From Paraglaciecola marina (GTDB taxonomy: Bacteria; Pseudomonadota; Gammaproteobacteria; Enterobacterales; Alteromonadaceae): a stretch of DNA of 64,000 bases. The notes under the pieces are model-generated. The model worked only from the letters and a program-made list of their open reading frames with translations. It did no database searches and had not been told where the DNA came from. The stretch covers positions 153,078 through 217,077 of the forward strand of contig NZ_ML178720.1 of assembly GCF_004360155.1 (NCBI RefSeq), in the 5' to 3' direction. Below, piece by piece: positions 8,999 through 18,501 of this stretch; the stretch's first letter is position 1, and each line of letters starts with the position of its first letter. The position numbers and the translations under genes were made by a program.

Positions 8999-9577
8999 TT
9001 AGTCTTGCAGTAGAAACCTAAAAATATCTGGTAAGAATCGCTGAAAATTTTGAAAACTATGATCACCACCTTCCTCAATTGTCATTTTACAGCCTTGGTA
9101 TTTCGATTCTGCTTGGCGATAATCTAATGTTTCATCTTTGGTTTGTAGCAGTACCCAATAATTTTCTTTAGCGTGTACATTTTCACAATCTAATGCGACC
9201 AACTCTTCAATGTGTTTCTTCTCAAGTAAAAACTGCTCGCCAGAATTGGGATTTACATGCTCACCTAAATAGCCCAGCAATAGTTCATATGGCCTTACCG
9301 CAGGGTTAACTAACACAGCTTTACCTGAATACTTCTCTCGCATATAGGTCGATAGATATCCACCAAGTGAGCTTCCAATAAAGCGTAGTTTTTTATCAGG
9401 ATACTGCTTAATAATATCTTCTATTATCTTTGCCGCATCTTGCGGGTAGTTTGCTAACTGGGGCACCTCCATATGTAAATCAGGGTAATGCTTTTTTACA
9501 AAATCTAAAGTCTGTGTAGCTTTTAAAGATTGTGGTGAGCTTAAAAAACCATGTAAATATACGACTAAATAATCCAC
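8999..9577 (-). CDS. yqiA: YqiA-like alpha/beta-fold esterase
   Basis: 192 residues, the typical size of this small esterase family. The nucleophile elbow GSSLGGYL, the oxyanion region YLHGFLSSP at the N-terminus and the C-terminal GGDHSF histidine give a complete Ser-Asp-His triad, with TKDETLD as the likely acid-bearing loop. The E. coli homologue hydrolyses short acyl esters; the natural substrate is unknown. It lies 9 bp from cpdA and precedes parE, matching the conserved tolC-parE neighbourhood. Confidence 0.88.
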   Translation of the reverse strand: MDYLVVYLHGFLSSPQSLKATQTLDFVKKHYPDLHMEVPQLANYPQDAAKIIEDIIKQYPDKKLRFIGSSLGGYLSTYMREKYSGKAVLVNPAVRPYELLLGYLGEHVNPNSGEQFLLEKKHIEELVALDCENVHAKENYWVLLQTKDETLDYRQAESKYQGCKMTIEEGGDHSFQNFQRFLPDIFRFLLQD

Positions 9578-9586
9578 TTGTTAAAC

Positions 9587-10330
9587 CTAATTAATGCGTT
9601 TAATTACGTGATTGAACTGAGCATTGTCATCTAATTCAATCACCCGAAATCCCGGCTTTAAGTCACTTACGCCAAAAGATTCTGTATTGGCCCATTGCCA
9701 GCAAGTTGACGGGCAGGCTAAATACAACACGCCATTTTGTAGCGTTTCTATATCACTATGGATATGTCCATATACAACTAGTTTCACGTTTGGGAAAGAC
9801 TCCACTAACTGCGTAAAGTCTTGACGGTTCACCCATTCGTGTTTATCCATCCAACCATTGCAATCAATTGGATGGTGATGAACCGCAATAACATGATACG
9901 TGTCTGCATCGTTTTGCAATTGTTGCTGTAACTCATCGAGCTCTTTCTTGGAAATATTCCCTAACGTACCTTGAAACTGCGTATTGAGTAGATGGACTTT
10001 CCAATGAATATTGCAAAACTCTAGAGGGGAATTCAGCCATAACATGCCTTCAGAAAAAACAATCAGTAAATGCTGAATTGAATCATGATTACCCGGTAAT
10101 ATTCGCAGTTCACACTCTAGGTTCGACGCGGCAAAAAGCTGTTCAAAATGTTGATAACTAGCTTCTGAGGCATCGCCGCTTAAGTCCCCGGTTACCAACA
10201 ACATATCAATTTTGTATGCACTGATTTCGAGCAGTATTGTTTGCAAGCTTTGATAGGGATTTATGTGGTTATAACCGACTTTTTCTTTGTCTGCGAATAA
10301 ATGGCAGTCTGAAATTTGGATGATGTTCAC
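9587..10330 (-). CDS. cpdA: 3',5'-cyclic-AMP phosphodiesterase CpdA
   Basis: 247 residues. A calcineurin-like binuclear metallophosphoesterase that hydrolyses cAMP to AMP and so tunes CRP-dependent regulation. All metal-binding blocks are present in order: ISDCHLF near the N-terminus, VTGDLSGD, LPGNHD, AVHHHP and YGHIHSD. The protein is somewhat shorter than the E. coli enzyme (275 residues) but intact. It is tightly spaced with yqiB (10 bp) and yqiA (9 bp), so all are likely one transcript starting at nudF. Confidence 0.93.
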   Translation of the reverse strand: MNIIQISDCHLFADKEKVGYNHINPYQSLQTILLEISAYKIDMLLVTGDLSGDASEASYQHFEQLFAASNLECELRILPGNHDSIQHLLIVFSEGMLWLNSPLEFCNIHWKVHLLNTQFQGTLGNISKKELDELQQQLQNDADTYHVIAVHHHPIDCNGWMDKHEWVNRQDFTQLVESFPNVKLVVYGHIHSDIETLQNGVLYLACPSTCWQWANTESFGVSDLKPGFRVIELDDNAQFNHVIKRIN

Positions 10331-10340
10331 AGGTCAAAAA

Positions 10341-10796
10341 CTATCGTGTAATAGCGTGTTTTTGATTATTTTGGCTCAAACAAAATTGTAACCATTCAGC
10401 TAAGAATAAATTAACCATTTCTTTTTCATTCTTTTGATACATTTTAATATTTGGATATTGATAGCTAGGTTTTAGAGAACCGATATTTTGAGCCTGTAAT
10501 ACTTCAGCCATTTGTGCATCATGATATAACCTAACTTGAACCACAGGTTGTAAAAACTCAAACCCAACATGGCTTTTCTGTGACATTTCAATGGTGCTGG
10601 TGTAACGACTACATTCAACAATTTTAATGGTGTATTGCAATGCTTTACTTATTTCAAACTCGTATTCCAAATCTTCAGTATCACAATCAGGCAAGAGCCT
10701 TAAGAGCCGTCCATAGTTAAACTCACACACTTTATGCATGTTAGCTAATTTGGGAACATACTTTTTCTGTAACACATCACTCATTTGACCAAGCAT
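10341..10796 (-). CDS. yqiB: DUF1249 family protein YqiB
   Basis: 151 residues, a conserved gammaproteobacterial protein of unknown biochemical function (DUF1249). Family signature stretches are visible: MHKVCEFNYGRLLRLLPD near the start, VRLYHDAQMAEV in the middle and the C-terminal FLAEWLQFCL. The frame overlaps the end of nudF by 20 bp; if the second in-frame methionine (MSDVLQKKY) is used the overlap falls to 8 bp, still indicating translational coupling. Confidence 0.88.
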   Translation of the reverse strand: MLGQMSDVLQKKYVPKLANMHKVCEFNYGRLLRLLPDCDTEDLEYEFEISKALQYTIKIVECSRYTSTIEMSQKSHVGFEFLQPVVQVRLYHDAQMAEVLQAQNIGSLKPSYQYPNIKMYQKNEKEMVNLFLAEWLQFCLSQNNQKHAITR

Positions 10797-11424
10797 CCAA
10801 TATTTTTTGTTTATTCATCGCAAACCATTGTAAAACAATTATGGTGGCAGAATTGTCAATTTTTCCTTCTTCGAGCCATGCCATGGCATCAACAACTGAT
10901 ACTCTGTGCACTAATATATCTTCACTTTCATATTCTAAGCCATGTACTCCGCCCGCTTGGCTAGCGTCTACCTCTCCCACAAAAAGATGAAGGCGTTCTG
11001 TACAACCTCCGGGGCTAGGCAAATAATTCAAAGCGGGTGTTATTTTCTTTATGGTAACTCCCGCTTCTTCTAGGGCTTCTCGGCGGCATACATTTTCTGG
11101 GGTTTCATCAGGGTCAATAATCCCTGCAACCACCTCTAATAACCAAGGGCTTTGAGGGTTAGACAAGGCTCCAATTCGAAACTGCTCAATCATCACAAAC
11201 TCTTCTAAAGCCGGGTCATAAAGCAATACAGCAACGGCATTGCCGCGCTCAAACACTTCTCGCTCAATGACCTTACTCCATCCCCCCTCGTAAAGCTTGT
11301 GTTTAAAATCATATTTCACCATCTTAAAAAAACCCTCAAAAAGAGATTCTTTTTTAACAATTTCTACATCTTCTGTTGAAAATTGTAAGGTAGATAGTTT
11401 AGATTCTTGATTTATCTTTTTCAC
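10777..11424 (-). CDS. nudF: ADP-ribose pyrophosphatase NudF
   Basis: 215 residues. A Nudix hydrolase that splits ADP-ribose to AMP and ribose 5-phosphate. The Nudix box is intact: G-x5-E-x7-REALEEAG in the run starting at GIIDPDETPENVCR. The N-terminal beta domain used for dimerisation (EGFFKMVKYDFKHKL) is present. The start is GTG; no strong ribosome site precedes it, but alignment of the N-terminus with the family favours it. It is the first gene of the minus-strand group divergent from tolC, as in E. coli. Confidence 0.92.
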   Translation of the reverse strand: MKKINQESKLSTLQFSTEDVEIVKKESLFEGFFKMVKYDFKHKLYEGGWSKVIEREVFERGNAVAVLLYDPALEEFVMIEQFRIGALSNPQSPWLLEVVAGIIDPDETPENVCRREALEEAGVTIKKITPALNYLPSPGGCTERLHLFVGEVDASQAGGVHGLEYESEDILVHRVSVVDAMAWLEEGKIDNSATIIVLQWFAMNKQKILDAWSNE

Positions 11425-11651
11425 GACAGCGCCAATTCAGAAAGCTTAGGGAAATCGTACCATATAATAATTTAGAAGTTCATTTGCTAAATGAAGCAAT
11501 CAATGCCTGCGCTAGCAAATAATATTCTGTTACACTTGAGCCTGTTGTGTTACTACAAAGTATTGTCACTTATCACTTGATTTGCTTAGACTTCTACCAT
11601 ACACAAATATTCGGCAGCTAGATCGGATTAGAAAACCACATAGGACCCCTA

Positions 11652-13001
11652 ATGAAAAAAACATTTTTGTCATTTCTAATAAGCATAAGTATTTCTACTT
11701 CTGCTCTAGCAGATGACCTATATCAAGTCTATCAAATGGCGATAGAAAAAGATCCAACCGTTAATAGAGCTCAAGCGGATAAAGACGAAGCTTTTGAAGG
11801 CATTTCTGTTAGTAGAGCCAGTTTGTTACCGCAAATATCTGGTGCAGTTGGTTATACAGATAGTACCTCTGAGTCTTTTAACTTCACTACCGATGCAAGC
11901 GGAGCTTCGGCTGTAGGAATAGTTGAAAGCGATTCTCAAACTTTAGGTATTGACTTGGACTTAACTCTTTCTTTATACAACCGTCAAAACTGGGTCGCTT
12001 TATCCCGAGCAGAGAAAGTAGCACAAAGAAGTGACATCAACTTCGCTCTGGCCAAGCAAGACTTAATAGTAAGAACAACTAATGCTTACTTAGCAATATT
12101 AAGGGCAAAAGACAGCTTAACTTTTGTACAAGCTGAAAAGCGTGCAATCGAACGCCAGTTAGAGCAAACCAAGCAGCGTTTTAATGTGGGTTTAACAGCA
12201 ATAACTGACGTACATGAAGCACAGGCAAATTTCGACAACACTGTTGCACAAGAAATTTTAGCAGAGAATGTTGTAGAGCTTCGTTTAGAAGAAATGCGAG
12301 AAATTACAGGCAAATATCTAAATACCGTGTCGGTATTAAATACTGAAAGCTTCAGCGCATCACTTCCAACACCCACAGGTGTAGATAACTGGCTGAAAAT
12401 AGCAGAAGAGAAAAACCTCAATCTTATGGTTAGCAATATGACCAAAGAGATTGCTAATGATGATATCGCCTCAGCTAAAGCGGGACATTATCCAACACTT
12501 TCTTTAGGGGCTAACTATAGCCGTGATGATACAAAATTAAACGGTAACAGTAATTTCCCTGTCAGAAATAGTAATTATATCGCTCTAAATCTTGACGTTC
12601 CTATCTATTCTGGTGGTTCAACCACGGCTTTAACAGCCCAAGCGCGTTATCGCTATGTAGCTGCAAGTGAAGATATGGAGCTAACTTATCGCTCTACTGT
12701 TCGCTCTGTACGCTCTGCCTATAATGATGTCATTGCATCAACATCAACCATTCGAGCCTTAGAGCAAGCAGTGGTTTCTGCTGACAGCGCTCTCAAAGCT
12801 ACTGAAGCTGGTTTTGATGTAGGCACCAGAACAATAGTCGACGTATTAAATAGTACTCGAAACCTATTTGATGCACGTCGTAACCTAGCCAGTGCGCGCT
12901 ATGATTTTATTAGTGCTATTTTGCAGTTAAAACGCGCAGCTGGAGAATTAAAAGAACAAGATTTAATCGATATTAACCGTGGCCTTACCGCTGAAAGTTA
13001 A
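11652..13001 (+). CDS. tolC: Outer-membrane channel TolC
   Basis: 449 residues. TolC forms the trimeric outer-membrane duct shared by tripartite efflux pumps and type I secretion systems. A signal peptide (residues 1-20, cleaved after ALA) precedes two internally repeated halves, each with the long helices of the periplasmic tunnel; the end of the second repeat is seen in GTRTIVDVLNSTRNLFDARR. It is divergent from nudF and ends in its own terminator. It could serve both the RND pair at 24-28 kb and the peptide exporter at 35-38 kb, neither of which brings its own outer-membrane partner. Confidence 0.95.
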   Translation: MKKTFLSFLISISISTSALADDLYQVYQMAIEKDPTVNRAQADKDEAFEGISVSRASLLPQISGAVGYTDSTSESFNFTTDASGASAVGIVESDSQTLGIDLDLTLSLYNRQNWVALSRAEKVAQRSDINFALAKQDLIVRTTNAYLAILRAKDSLTFVQAEKRAIERQLEQTKQRFNVGLTAITDVHEAQANFDNTVAQEILAENVVELRLEEMREITGKYLNTVSVLNTESFSASLPTPTGVDNWLKIAEEKNLNLMVSNMTKEIANDDIASAKAGHYPTLSLGANYSRDDTKLNGNSNFPVRNSNYIALNLDVPIYSGGSTTALTAQARYRYVAASEDMELTYRSTVRSVRSAYNDVIASTSTIRALEQAVVSADSALKATEAGFDVGTRTIVDVLNSTRNLFDARRNLASARYDFISAILQLKRAAGELKEQDLIDINRGLTAES

Positions 13002-13039
13002 ATTTAAGTTACTTTAAAACAGATTAAATTTAAACGAAT

Positions 13040-13065
13040 GAAAAGGGCGTGATTGCGCCCTTTTC
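13040..13065 (+). terminator. Intrinsic terminator after tolC
   Basis: Hairpin GAAAAGGGCG-tgatt-GCGCCC followed by TTTTC, about 40 bp after the tolC stop. Confidence 0.85.
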
Positions 13066-13174
13066 AATTGCTCAGAATAAGTGCATCTAAATATTTTGTA
13101 ATTATCATTAAAACATTGACTGTAAAAACCAAAACACTATCCTAACGTCGCTCCCAATAAACAATTAAAGACCA

Positions 13175-13990
13175 ATGAAAGCTTCCATCTTACAAGACAA
13201 ATTTCTACGTATTCGCTCCAACAAATTATTCGAAATATTTGTTGTTACCGTGATTATTTTCTCCGCGCTACTGGTAGGTGCTAAAACTTACGAAATGTCT
13301 AGCACTATGCAAAAAATCACTTTGTTTTTAGATTGGTTTATTAGTGCGTTTTTTCTAACAGAAATAACCATTCGCTTTTTAGCAGAGCCCCGTAAAAGAA
13401 ACTTCTTTAAAAGCTTTTGGAATATATTTGATACCTTAATTGTGATCGTAAGTATGATCCCAGCTGACGATGCCGAACTTGCAGTGATAGCACGTTTAGT
13501 CAGGGTATTTAGAGTATTACGAATGATATCTATCATTCCTGAGCTCAGGATACTGTTGGTTTCCTTGGTTAAAGCCCTGCCACAATTGGGTTATGTAATG
13601 TTATTGATGTTTATCATTTTTTATATTTACGCTGCAATAGGAAGCACTCTATTCGGAGCTATAAACCCAGAATTATGGGGTCATATTACAATTTCTCTGC
13701 TCACTCTATTTAGGGTTATGACCTTTGAAGATTGGACAGATGTAATGTACGAAACCATGGAGGTCTATCCGCTTAGTTGGTTGTTTTATTTAACTTTTAT
13801 ATTCTTCACAGCATTTGCATTCTTAAATATGGTGATAGGCATAGTGGTGGGCGTTATGGAACAAGAGAACGCCAAGGCGAGAGCTGAGAAAATGGAAGAA
13901 GAAGGAGAGCCAAGCCTTAAGGATATATCTAAACAAATAATGGCCCTACAAATCCAAATAAAAGCACTACAAAATACTGATAAATCCTAA
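13175..13990 (+). CDS. Voltage-gated cation (sodium) channel, NaChBac type
   Basis: 271 residues, the usual size of single-domain bacterial sodium channels that assemble as tetramers. S1-S3 occupy roughly residues 15-90. The S4 voltage sensor at about 100-120 has arginines every third position (ARLVRVFRVLR). S5 follows, then the pore loop with FRVMTFEDWTD around residues 178-190; the selectivity filter TFEDW corresponds to TLESW of NaChBac. After S6 (FFTAFAFLNMVIGIVVGVM) comes an acidic neck and a short coiled coil. Ion selectivity is inferred from the Glu of the filter. The gene stands alone between two hairpins. Confidence 0.88.
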   Translation: MKASILQDKFLRIRSNKLFEIFVVTVIIFSALLVGAKTYEMSSTMQKITLFLDWFISAFFLTEITIRFLAEPRKRNFFKSFWNIFDTLIVIVSMIPADDAELAVIARLVRVFRVLRMISIIPELRILLVSLVKALPQLGYVMLLMFIIFYIYAAIGSTLFGAINPELWGHITISLLTLFRVMTFEDWTDVMYETMEVYPLSWLFYLTFIFFTAFAFLNMVIGIVVGVMEQENAKARAEKMEEEGEPSLKDISKQIMALQIQIKALQNTDKS

Positions 13991-14028
13991 CTGTATAGCT
14001 TAGTTAAATCCTGAAATATGTCTGTAAT

Positions 14029-14060
14029 ACTAGCTTTTCTCAATTTTGAGAAAAGCTAGT
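14029..14060. terminator. Perfect 14-bp inverted repeat between convergent genes
   Basis: ACTAGCTTTTCTCA, a four-base loop ATTT and its exact reverse complement. It lies between the channel gene and the convergent TPR lipoprotein gene. There is no long T run on either side, but position and symmetry fit a bidirectional terminator. Confidence 0.6.
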
Positions 14061-14099
14061 GACTATTAGACGTTAAGTTTTAGATTGAATAGCCTCTAA

Positions 14100-16874
14100 C
14101 TATTCAATACCGTACTCTGCAATTAAGGCTTGCACCCTATCCAGAGACTCTTGTAACTTCATGTCTCTTTGCTCAATCTTACGTTTAGCTAGAAATGCAT
14201 CACCAGACACAAGTAAGGTTTCCACATAATTAAGATAGATTTCTTCATTTTCTAGGTCACCTGTTACTACCCGACTATATAACTCTAATGCTTCTTCATA
14301 ATCATTTTCAGCTACGTAAATCTGTGCCAAAGTATCCAAGGTTTCTGCGTTATCAGGGTTTAACTCTGCTGCTTTTTCTGCAAACTGTTTAGCTATATCA
14401 ATTTCACCTTGTTGCAAGTATAAATACGCTAAATTATTGTTGGCAATATAATTATTGGGGTTTTGTTCTAATGCTTTTTTATAGGTCAACATAGCTGCAC
14501 CTATATCCCCACCAATTTGGCGCTCAGCATATAACATTCTAGCAATAAGGTCGTTTGGCTTTTCCTCAAGGTGCGCTTCCAAAAACAACAAAGACTTGTC
14601 GGCTTGCTCCATTAAATCAAGAATATGAATAACCAATAATAAATTGCGACTGTTTTTGGTGGCATCATAAGCAATTTCAGCATTAGCTAATGCCGGTTCA
14701 AGTTCTCTACGACTTAACTGAAACCTAGCTAAAAAACCTTTAGACATTGGCTCTTCTAGCACCTCAGCTGGTAACTTATCGTAAGACTTCTGCGCCGCTT
14801 CAAAATCACTTTTCATAAGTAGAAAATGGGTATCAAGGATTTGCATTTGCACATCATCGCGATTAACCAAAAAAGACTGTGTTAGCTTTGCACCTTCTGC
14901 AAACTTATTTTGACTATCTAGTAAAAATAGCTTCCCAATCACAGCATCTTTATCATTAGGGGCAAAGGCTAGCCACCGATCATAGTGTTGTGTGGCCCCT
15001 TGACGTTGATTATCTCGAATAAGACTTCGACCTAATGTAGCCCAATACTCTTTGGGTAGGCTTTCTTGCGCCTCAAGCGCATCCAATAAAGTAATAACCT
15101 CTGCATACCTCTGCTCCACCAACCAAACTCTTGCAAGTAATAACCTAAGACCAATATTGGTTTGGTTTTTATCAAAGGTACTTTTGATTTTTTCGAGTCC
15201 TGCAGCTTGGTTTCCCTGCTGTTTAGATATCAAATAAAAGGTTGCTAATGCTGTTACATTGGTTGGGTATTCTTGTAACACAGCATCTAACATATCTTTG
15301 GCAGGGTCTAAATTCCCTTGTAATAATTCTAAATTTATTAAGGCTAATTTAGGAATTGCACTTGCACCGCCACTTGATAACTCTTCTGCCTTTGAAAATT
15401 CAATTTTTGCAGCCTTAAAATCTTCCAATTTTACGTATACATCACCGGCTAGCAAATAGGGTCTAGCATCATCAACCGCTGTCTGTTTCCAGCTATTTGC
15501 TAAATCCAAGGCTTTGTCGTACTGCGCTGTAACAATATAGGCTTTTGCTAAGGTTAATTGAGCGCTATCAAGCTCTGGCGCTTTCGCCACCGCTTGCTCA
15601 AGGTTAACAATGCCATCTAAATTATCTAAGGATAATTGCAACAGCCCTAAACGTGTTAAATCTTCTGCCGTACGACTAATGCCTCCCGATTTTTTAATCA
15701 AGGCTTCTGCGTCTTTTTCGTATCCCCCTTTTATTAACTCGTAGCTCGCTTTAGAAAATAAAGGTGCGTCTTGTTCAGTAAGTTTATCTAACCTACTTAG
15801 CACACCACCTAAATCTGTGGTCAACCCAAGTTGTAATTGACTTGCTGCTAATAGCTTTAAACCAGGATGATTATTTGGAAGTGCACCCGCTATATATGAT
15901 AGGTGGCGATTAGCCCCAGTAAAGTCTTGCTCTTGATAGGCCGCATAACCCGCAATCAGCCTAAGTGATAGCTCATCAACGCCGTTACTAATTGCAATTT
16001 CTGCATGTTTAAGTGCATCAGAATAATTTTCTTTAGAGGTAGAAATAGCGGCTTTCAACTGATTCAATAAGCCGTGTTGTTTGTTGATTTTTAGCAAACT
16101 ATCAACATAAGGTTCAGCAGCGCTCATCTCCCCTATATCCACCAATAACTTGGCCAAAACAAAAGTGGTTTGGCTATCTTCTGGGTAAAATTGTACATAA
16201 TCTTTAAAAACGTCAGCCGCTTCTTTAGGCTGGTTCGATGCTAAATGTAATTGCGCTAAAAGTTTCAGCACTTCAGCATTTTGAGGAGATTCATCTTTTA
16301 GTGCTGAAACAGCTACTAAGGCGTTTTCAAAATCTGAATCCAAAACTAAACTATAAGCGGCAGTTAAACCTTTATACACTGAACGAGTATCTAAGCTTCT
16401 GAGATCTTCTATAAGTAATTTAGCCTCAGTGACATTATCTAATCTAGCTAAAGACACCACTTTAAAGTACCCAATCTCTGCTTTTTCTACCGAAGTTAAA
16501 CCAGCTTGCTCGTGCTCTATTTTACTTAACGCAGAGTAAGCGCCAGTATTCTGATAAGCTTGGGTAAGTAAAGGCAGCACCTTTGATGCTTCAAAACCGT
16601 ATTCTAAAGCTCGGTTTAATTCTTTTTCAGCACTTTCATACTGCTTTTGGATAACATAGACTCGCCCTAGTTCATATCTAGCCTGAGCCGACTTTGGCGC
16701 TGTTTTAACGGCATTTTTTAAAGCCACAATTGCAGCTGCAGAATTATCTTCAGCTAGGTATTGTTTAGCTTCTTGAATATATTCGTCGCTACTCTGTTTA
16801 CCACAACCCGCCATTAAACCTAAGACGAATACGGCAGAAACTAAACCTAGTTTTGGCCCAGTTAACCTTTCCAT
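14100..16874 (-). CDS. PEP-CTERM/XrtA-type TPR-repeat lipoprotein (PrsT-like)
   Basis: 924 residues. An N-terminal signal with lipobox GLMAGC marks an outer- or inner-membrane lipoprotein facing the periplasm. The remainder is a continuous array of TPR-like helical pairs, with the first block (IQEAKQYLAEDNSAAAIVALKNAVK...ARYELGRVY) and the last (NNLAYLYLQQGEIDIAKQFAEKAAEL) the most regular. Length and repeat arrangement match the PrsT lipoproteins of exosortase/PEP-CTERM exopolysaccharide loci. No exosortase, PEP-CTERM substrate or polysaccharide gene lies nearby, so either it is an orphan or it has a different job. Close but less specific alternative: a generic TPR lipoprotein. Confidence 0.75.
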   Translation of the reverse strand: MERLTGPKLGLVSAVFVLGLMAGCGKQSSDEYIQEAKQYLAEDNSAAAIVALKNAVKTAPKSAQARYELGRVYVIQKQYESAEKELNRALEYGFEASKVLPLLTQAYQNTGAYSALSKIEHEQAGLTSVEKAEIGYFKVVSLARLDNVTEAKLLIEDLRSLDTRSVYKGLTAAYSLVLDSDFENALVAVSALKDESPQNAEVLKLLAQLHLASNQPKEAADVFKDYVQFYPEDSQTTFVLAKLLVDIGEMSAAEPYVDSLLKINKQHGLLNQLKAAISTSKENYSDALKHAEIAISNGVDELSLRLIAGYAAYQEQDFTGANRHLSYIAGALPNNHPGLKLLAASQLQLGLTTDLGGVLSRLDKLTEQDAPLFSKASYELIKGGYEKDAEALIKKSGGISRTAEDLTRLGLLQLSLDNLDGIVNLEQAVAKAPELDSAQLTLAKAYIVTAQYDKALDLANSWKQTAVDDARPYLLAGDVYVKLEDFKAAKIEFSKAEELSSGGASAIPKLALINLELLQGNLDPAKDMLDAVLQEYPTNVTALATFYLISKQQGNQAAGLEKIKSTFDKNQTNIGLRLLLARVWLVEQRYAEVITLLDALEAQESLPKEYWATLGRSLIRDNQRQGATQHYDRWLAFAPNDKDAVIGKLFLLDSQNKFAEGAKLTQSFLVNRDDVQMQILDTHFLLMKSDFEAAQKSYDKLPAEVLEEPMSKGFLARFQLSRRELEPALANAEIAYDATKNSRNLLLVIHILDLMEQADKSLLFLEAHLEEKPNDLIARMLYAERQIGGDIGAAMLTYKKALEQNPNNYIANNNLAYLYLQQGEIDIAKQFAEKAAELNPDNAETLDTLAQIYVAENDYEEALELYSRVVTGDLENEEIYLNYVETLLVSGDAFLAKRKIEQRDMKLQESLDRVQALIAEYGIE

Positions 16875-16944
16875 TTAACGCTCCTTTTTATCTCTCAATA
16901 CAAATATAATGACACTTGTGGTTATTTAATGCGATACATACCTG

Positions 16945-18189
16945 TTAGCAGTTGAACATGCTATCCCAGCGGCTATCTAATTGCTCCTGTGCGGCCACTA
17001 ATGGTAAAGCATGGTAATAGTGATTTTGTTTAACGACAATGCCAAAACGCAGCAATTTTGATAAAGCATCACTGATTTCAAAGTCCACCTTCATATTAAA
17101 CTTATGCTCAAGCCAAACTTCGACTTTAGTGTCTAATTGTCCGCTTGTCATTGGTCCATCTACGTACAAAAAATAGTACGCCAAAATAGCTTCTTTACAC
17201 TCTTCTTCTTCAGCAGCATCAATCAGATGATGAAACACACCTGCATTGTTATCTAAATTTTTAAAATACAAGTTGTCTGATAAGGCTTTCATAAAGCGTA
17301 ACTTACGATTTTTAAATTTACTCCACTCTTTAAAAATAAACCCACCTAAAACACCTATACCACTACCCAATATAACTAATTGCTGGCTGCTAATAGTGAC
17401 AGATTGATCACTTAACCCTAACCAAAAACTAAACAAACCGGCCAACACCACTAATGACGCACCCAACTTAGTCACCAGCACCACTGCCCCTCCAGCTATC
17501 GCAGAGCCACCAATTATTGCCTTATCTATGGTTCGCATTCGTACTTCGCTGTTTGGAAACAACATTTCTAAATCTGCTTTGGGTACATTTTGGAATAATT
17601 TGATTATGGTAGAACCGGGTTCAAAGTGACTAATTGGTTTTTGATGTTGCTCGAAGTAATCCTTTTCCTTAAATTTGATGTAAACTGCTACCTTATCGTA
17701 ATTGGTAAAGGTTACTGTGTCTTTCTTAAGTCCCCACCATTTTTTAACAGTTTCGGTCTTTTGATACTCACCTCTACGATAAAATACCATCTCTGAAAAA
17801 TCATTGAATTCAACAGATAGCCGTACTTTAAATAGAGACTCCTCTTCTAAGGCATCTCTTAAATCTTGCTCGGTTATTTTTTCAAAATTAGCGGCATTTA
17901 ATACTTGGGAAAACGCTTTCGCAAAAACCTTTTGCTTTGCCTTTAACTCATCTTCACTAAACACTTTTATAGACTGAGTATCTGAATTTGGGTCAAATGG
18001 CGCATAATTGTCTTTTAAAACTTCTAAACTTTGGTGGTAATCAAAGTGTATGGTACTAATGATTAACTGACACAATAGTTGAAACTGTTTTACGCTTTCC
18101 TTTGGCAAATTATCCATTTCAATACAAGCTTGAATAACATCTGTTTTTCTCAGTGGGATAAACCTATCGTCACTCTTTTTTATTTCCAT
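16945..18189 (-). CDS. DUF3754 membrane protein
   Basis: 414 residues. The N-terminal half is soluble with the sequence style of DUF3754 proteins (FSEMVFYRRGEYQ, FKEKDYFEQHQKPISHFEPGS, IKLFQNVPKADLEMLFP). Two close membrane spans follow (about residues 226-262 and 270-290) with small glycine-rich sequences, and the C-terminal 110 residues resemble a winged-helix-like helical domain. Function is unknown throughout the family; a mitochondrial relative exists (TMEM143). The gene is alone, 70 bp downstream of the start region of the TPR lipoprotein gene and divergent from the helicase gene. Confidence 0.7.
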   Translation of the reverse strand: MEIKKSDDRFIPLRKTDVIQACIEMDNLPKESVKQFQLLCQLIISTIHFDYHQSLEVLKDNYAPFDPNSDTQSIKVFSEDELKAKQKVFAKAFSQVLNAANFEKITEQDLRDALEEESLFKVRLSVEFNDFSEMVFYRRGEYQKTETVKKWWGLKKDTVTFTNYDKVAVYIKFKEKDYFEQHQKPISHFEPGSTIIKLFQNVPKADLEMLFPNSEVRMRTIDKAIIGGSAIAGGAVVLVTKLGASLVVLAGLFSFWLGLSDQSVTISSQQLVILGSGIGVLGGFIFKEWSKFKNRKLRFMKALSDNLYFKNLDNNAGVFHHLIDAAEEEECKEAILAYYFLYVDGPMTSGQLDTKVEVWLEHKFNMKVDFEISDALSKLLRFGIVVKQNHYYHALPLVAAQEQLDSRWDSMFNC

Positions 18190-18501
18190 AACACCTCAAA
18201 ATAACACACCATACTTTACCCTTGTTAGCGGAACACCTGCAACTTGTTAACAGCAACTGCAGCTTTAATTACATCAAAATAACAATATTGACAATAAAGT
18301 CTCAAAGTGTTTGCTTAAAAATTAAAAATCATAGAAATATTGCAATTAATCAACTCATTACATGGAGTATATGTCAGTAATCGAATATAATTTAGCCTTT
18401 GAAACCGTGCCGGCTTCGCCTTAGAAAATTGTTTTACCAATTTAGTAATTGTTTTACCGATTCATATAATGCTGTGCCTGCCTGTACCCTGGGAAAACTT
18501 G
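18190..18501. other. Intergenic region, helicase leader
   Basis: 312 bp between two divergent genes. It must hold both promoters. The long distance to the helicase start resembles the long 5' leaders known for cold-inducible deaD/csdA genes, with the element GTAATTGTTTTACC repeated in slightly altered form about 25 bp apart near 18430-18460. No protein-coding frame is convincing here. Confidence 0.4.
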
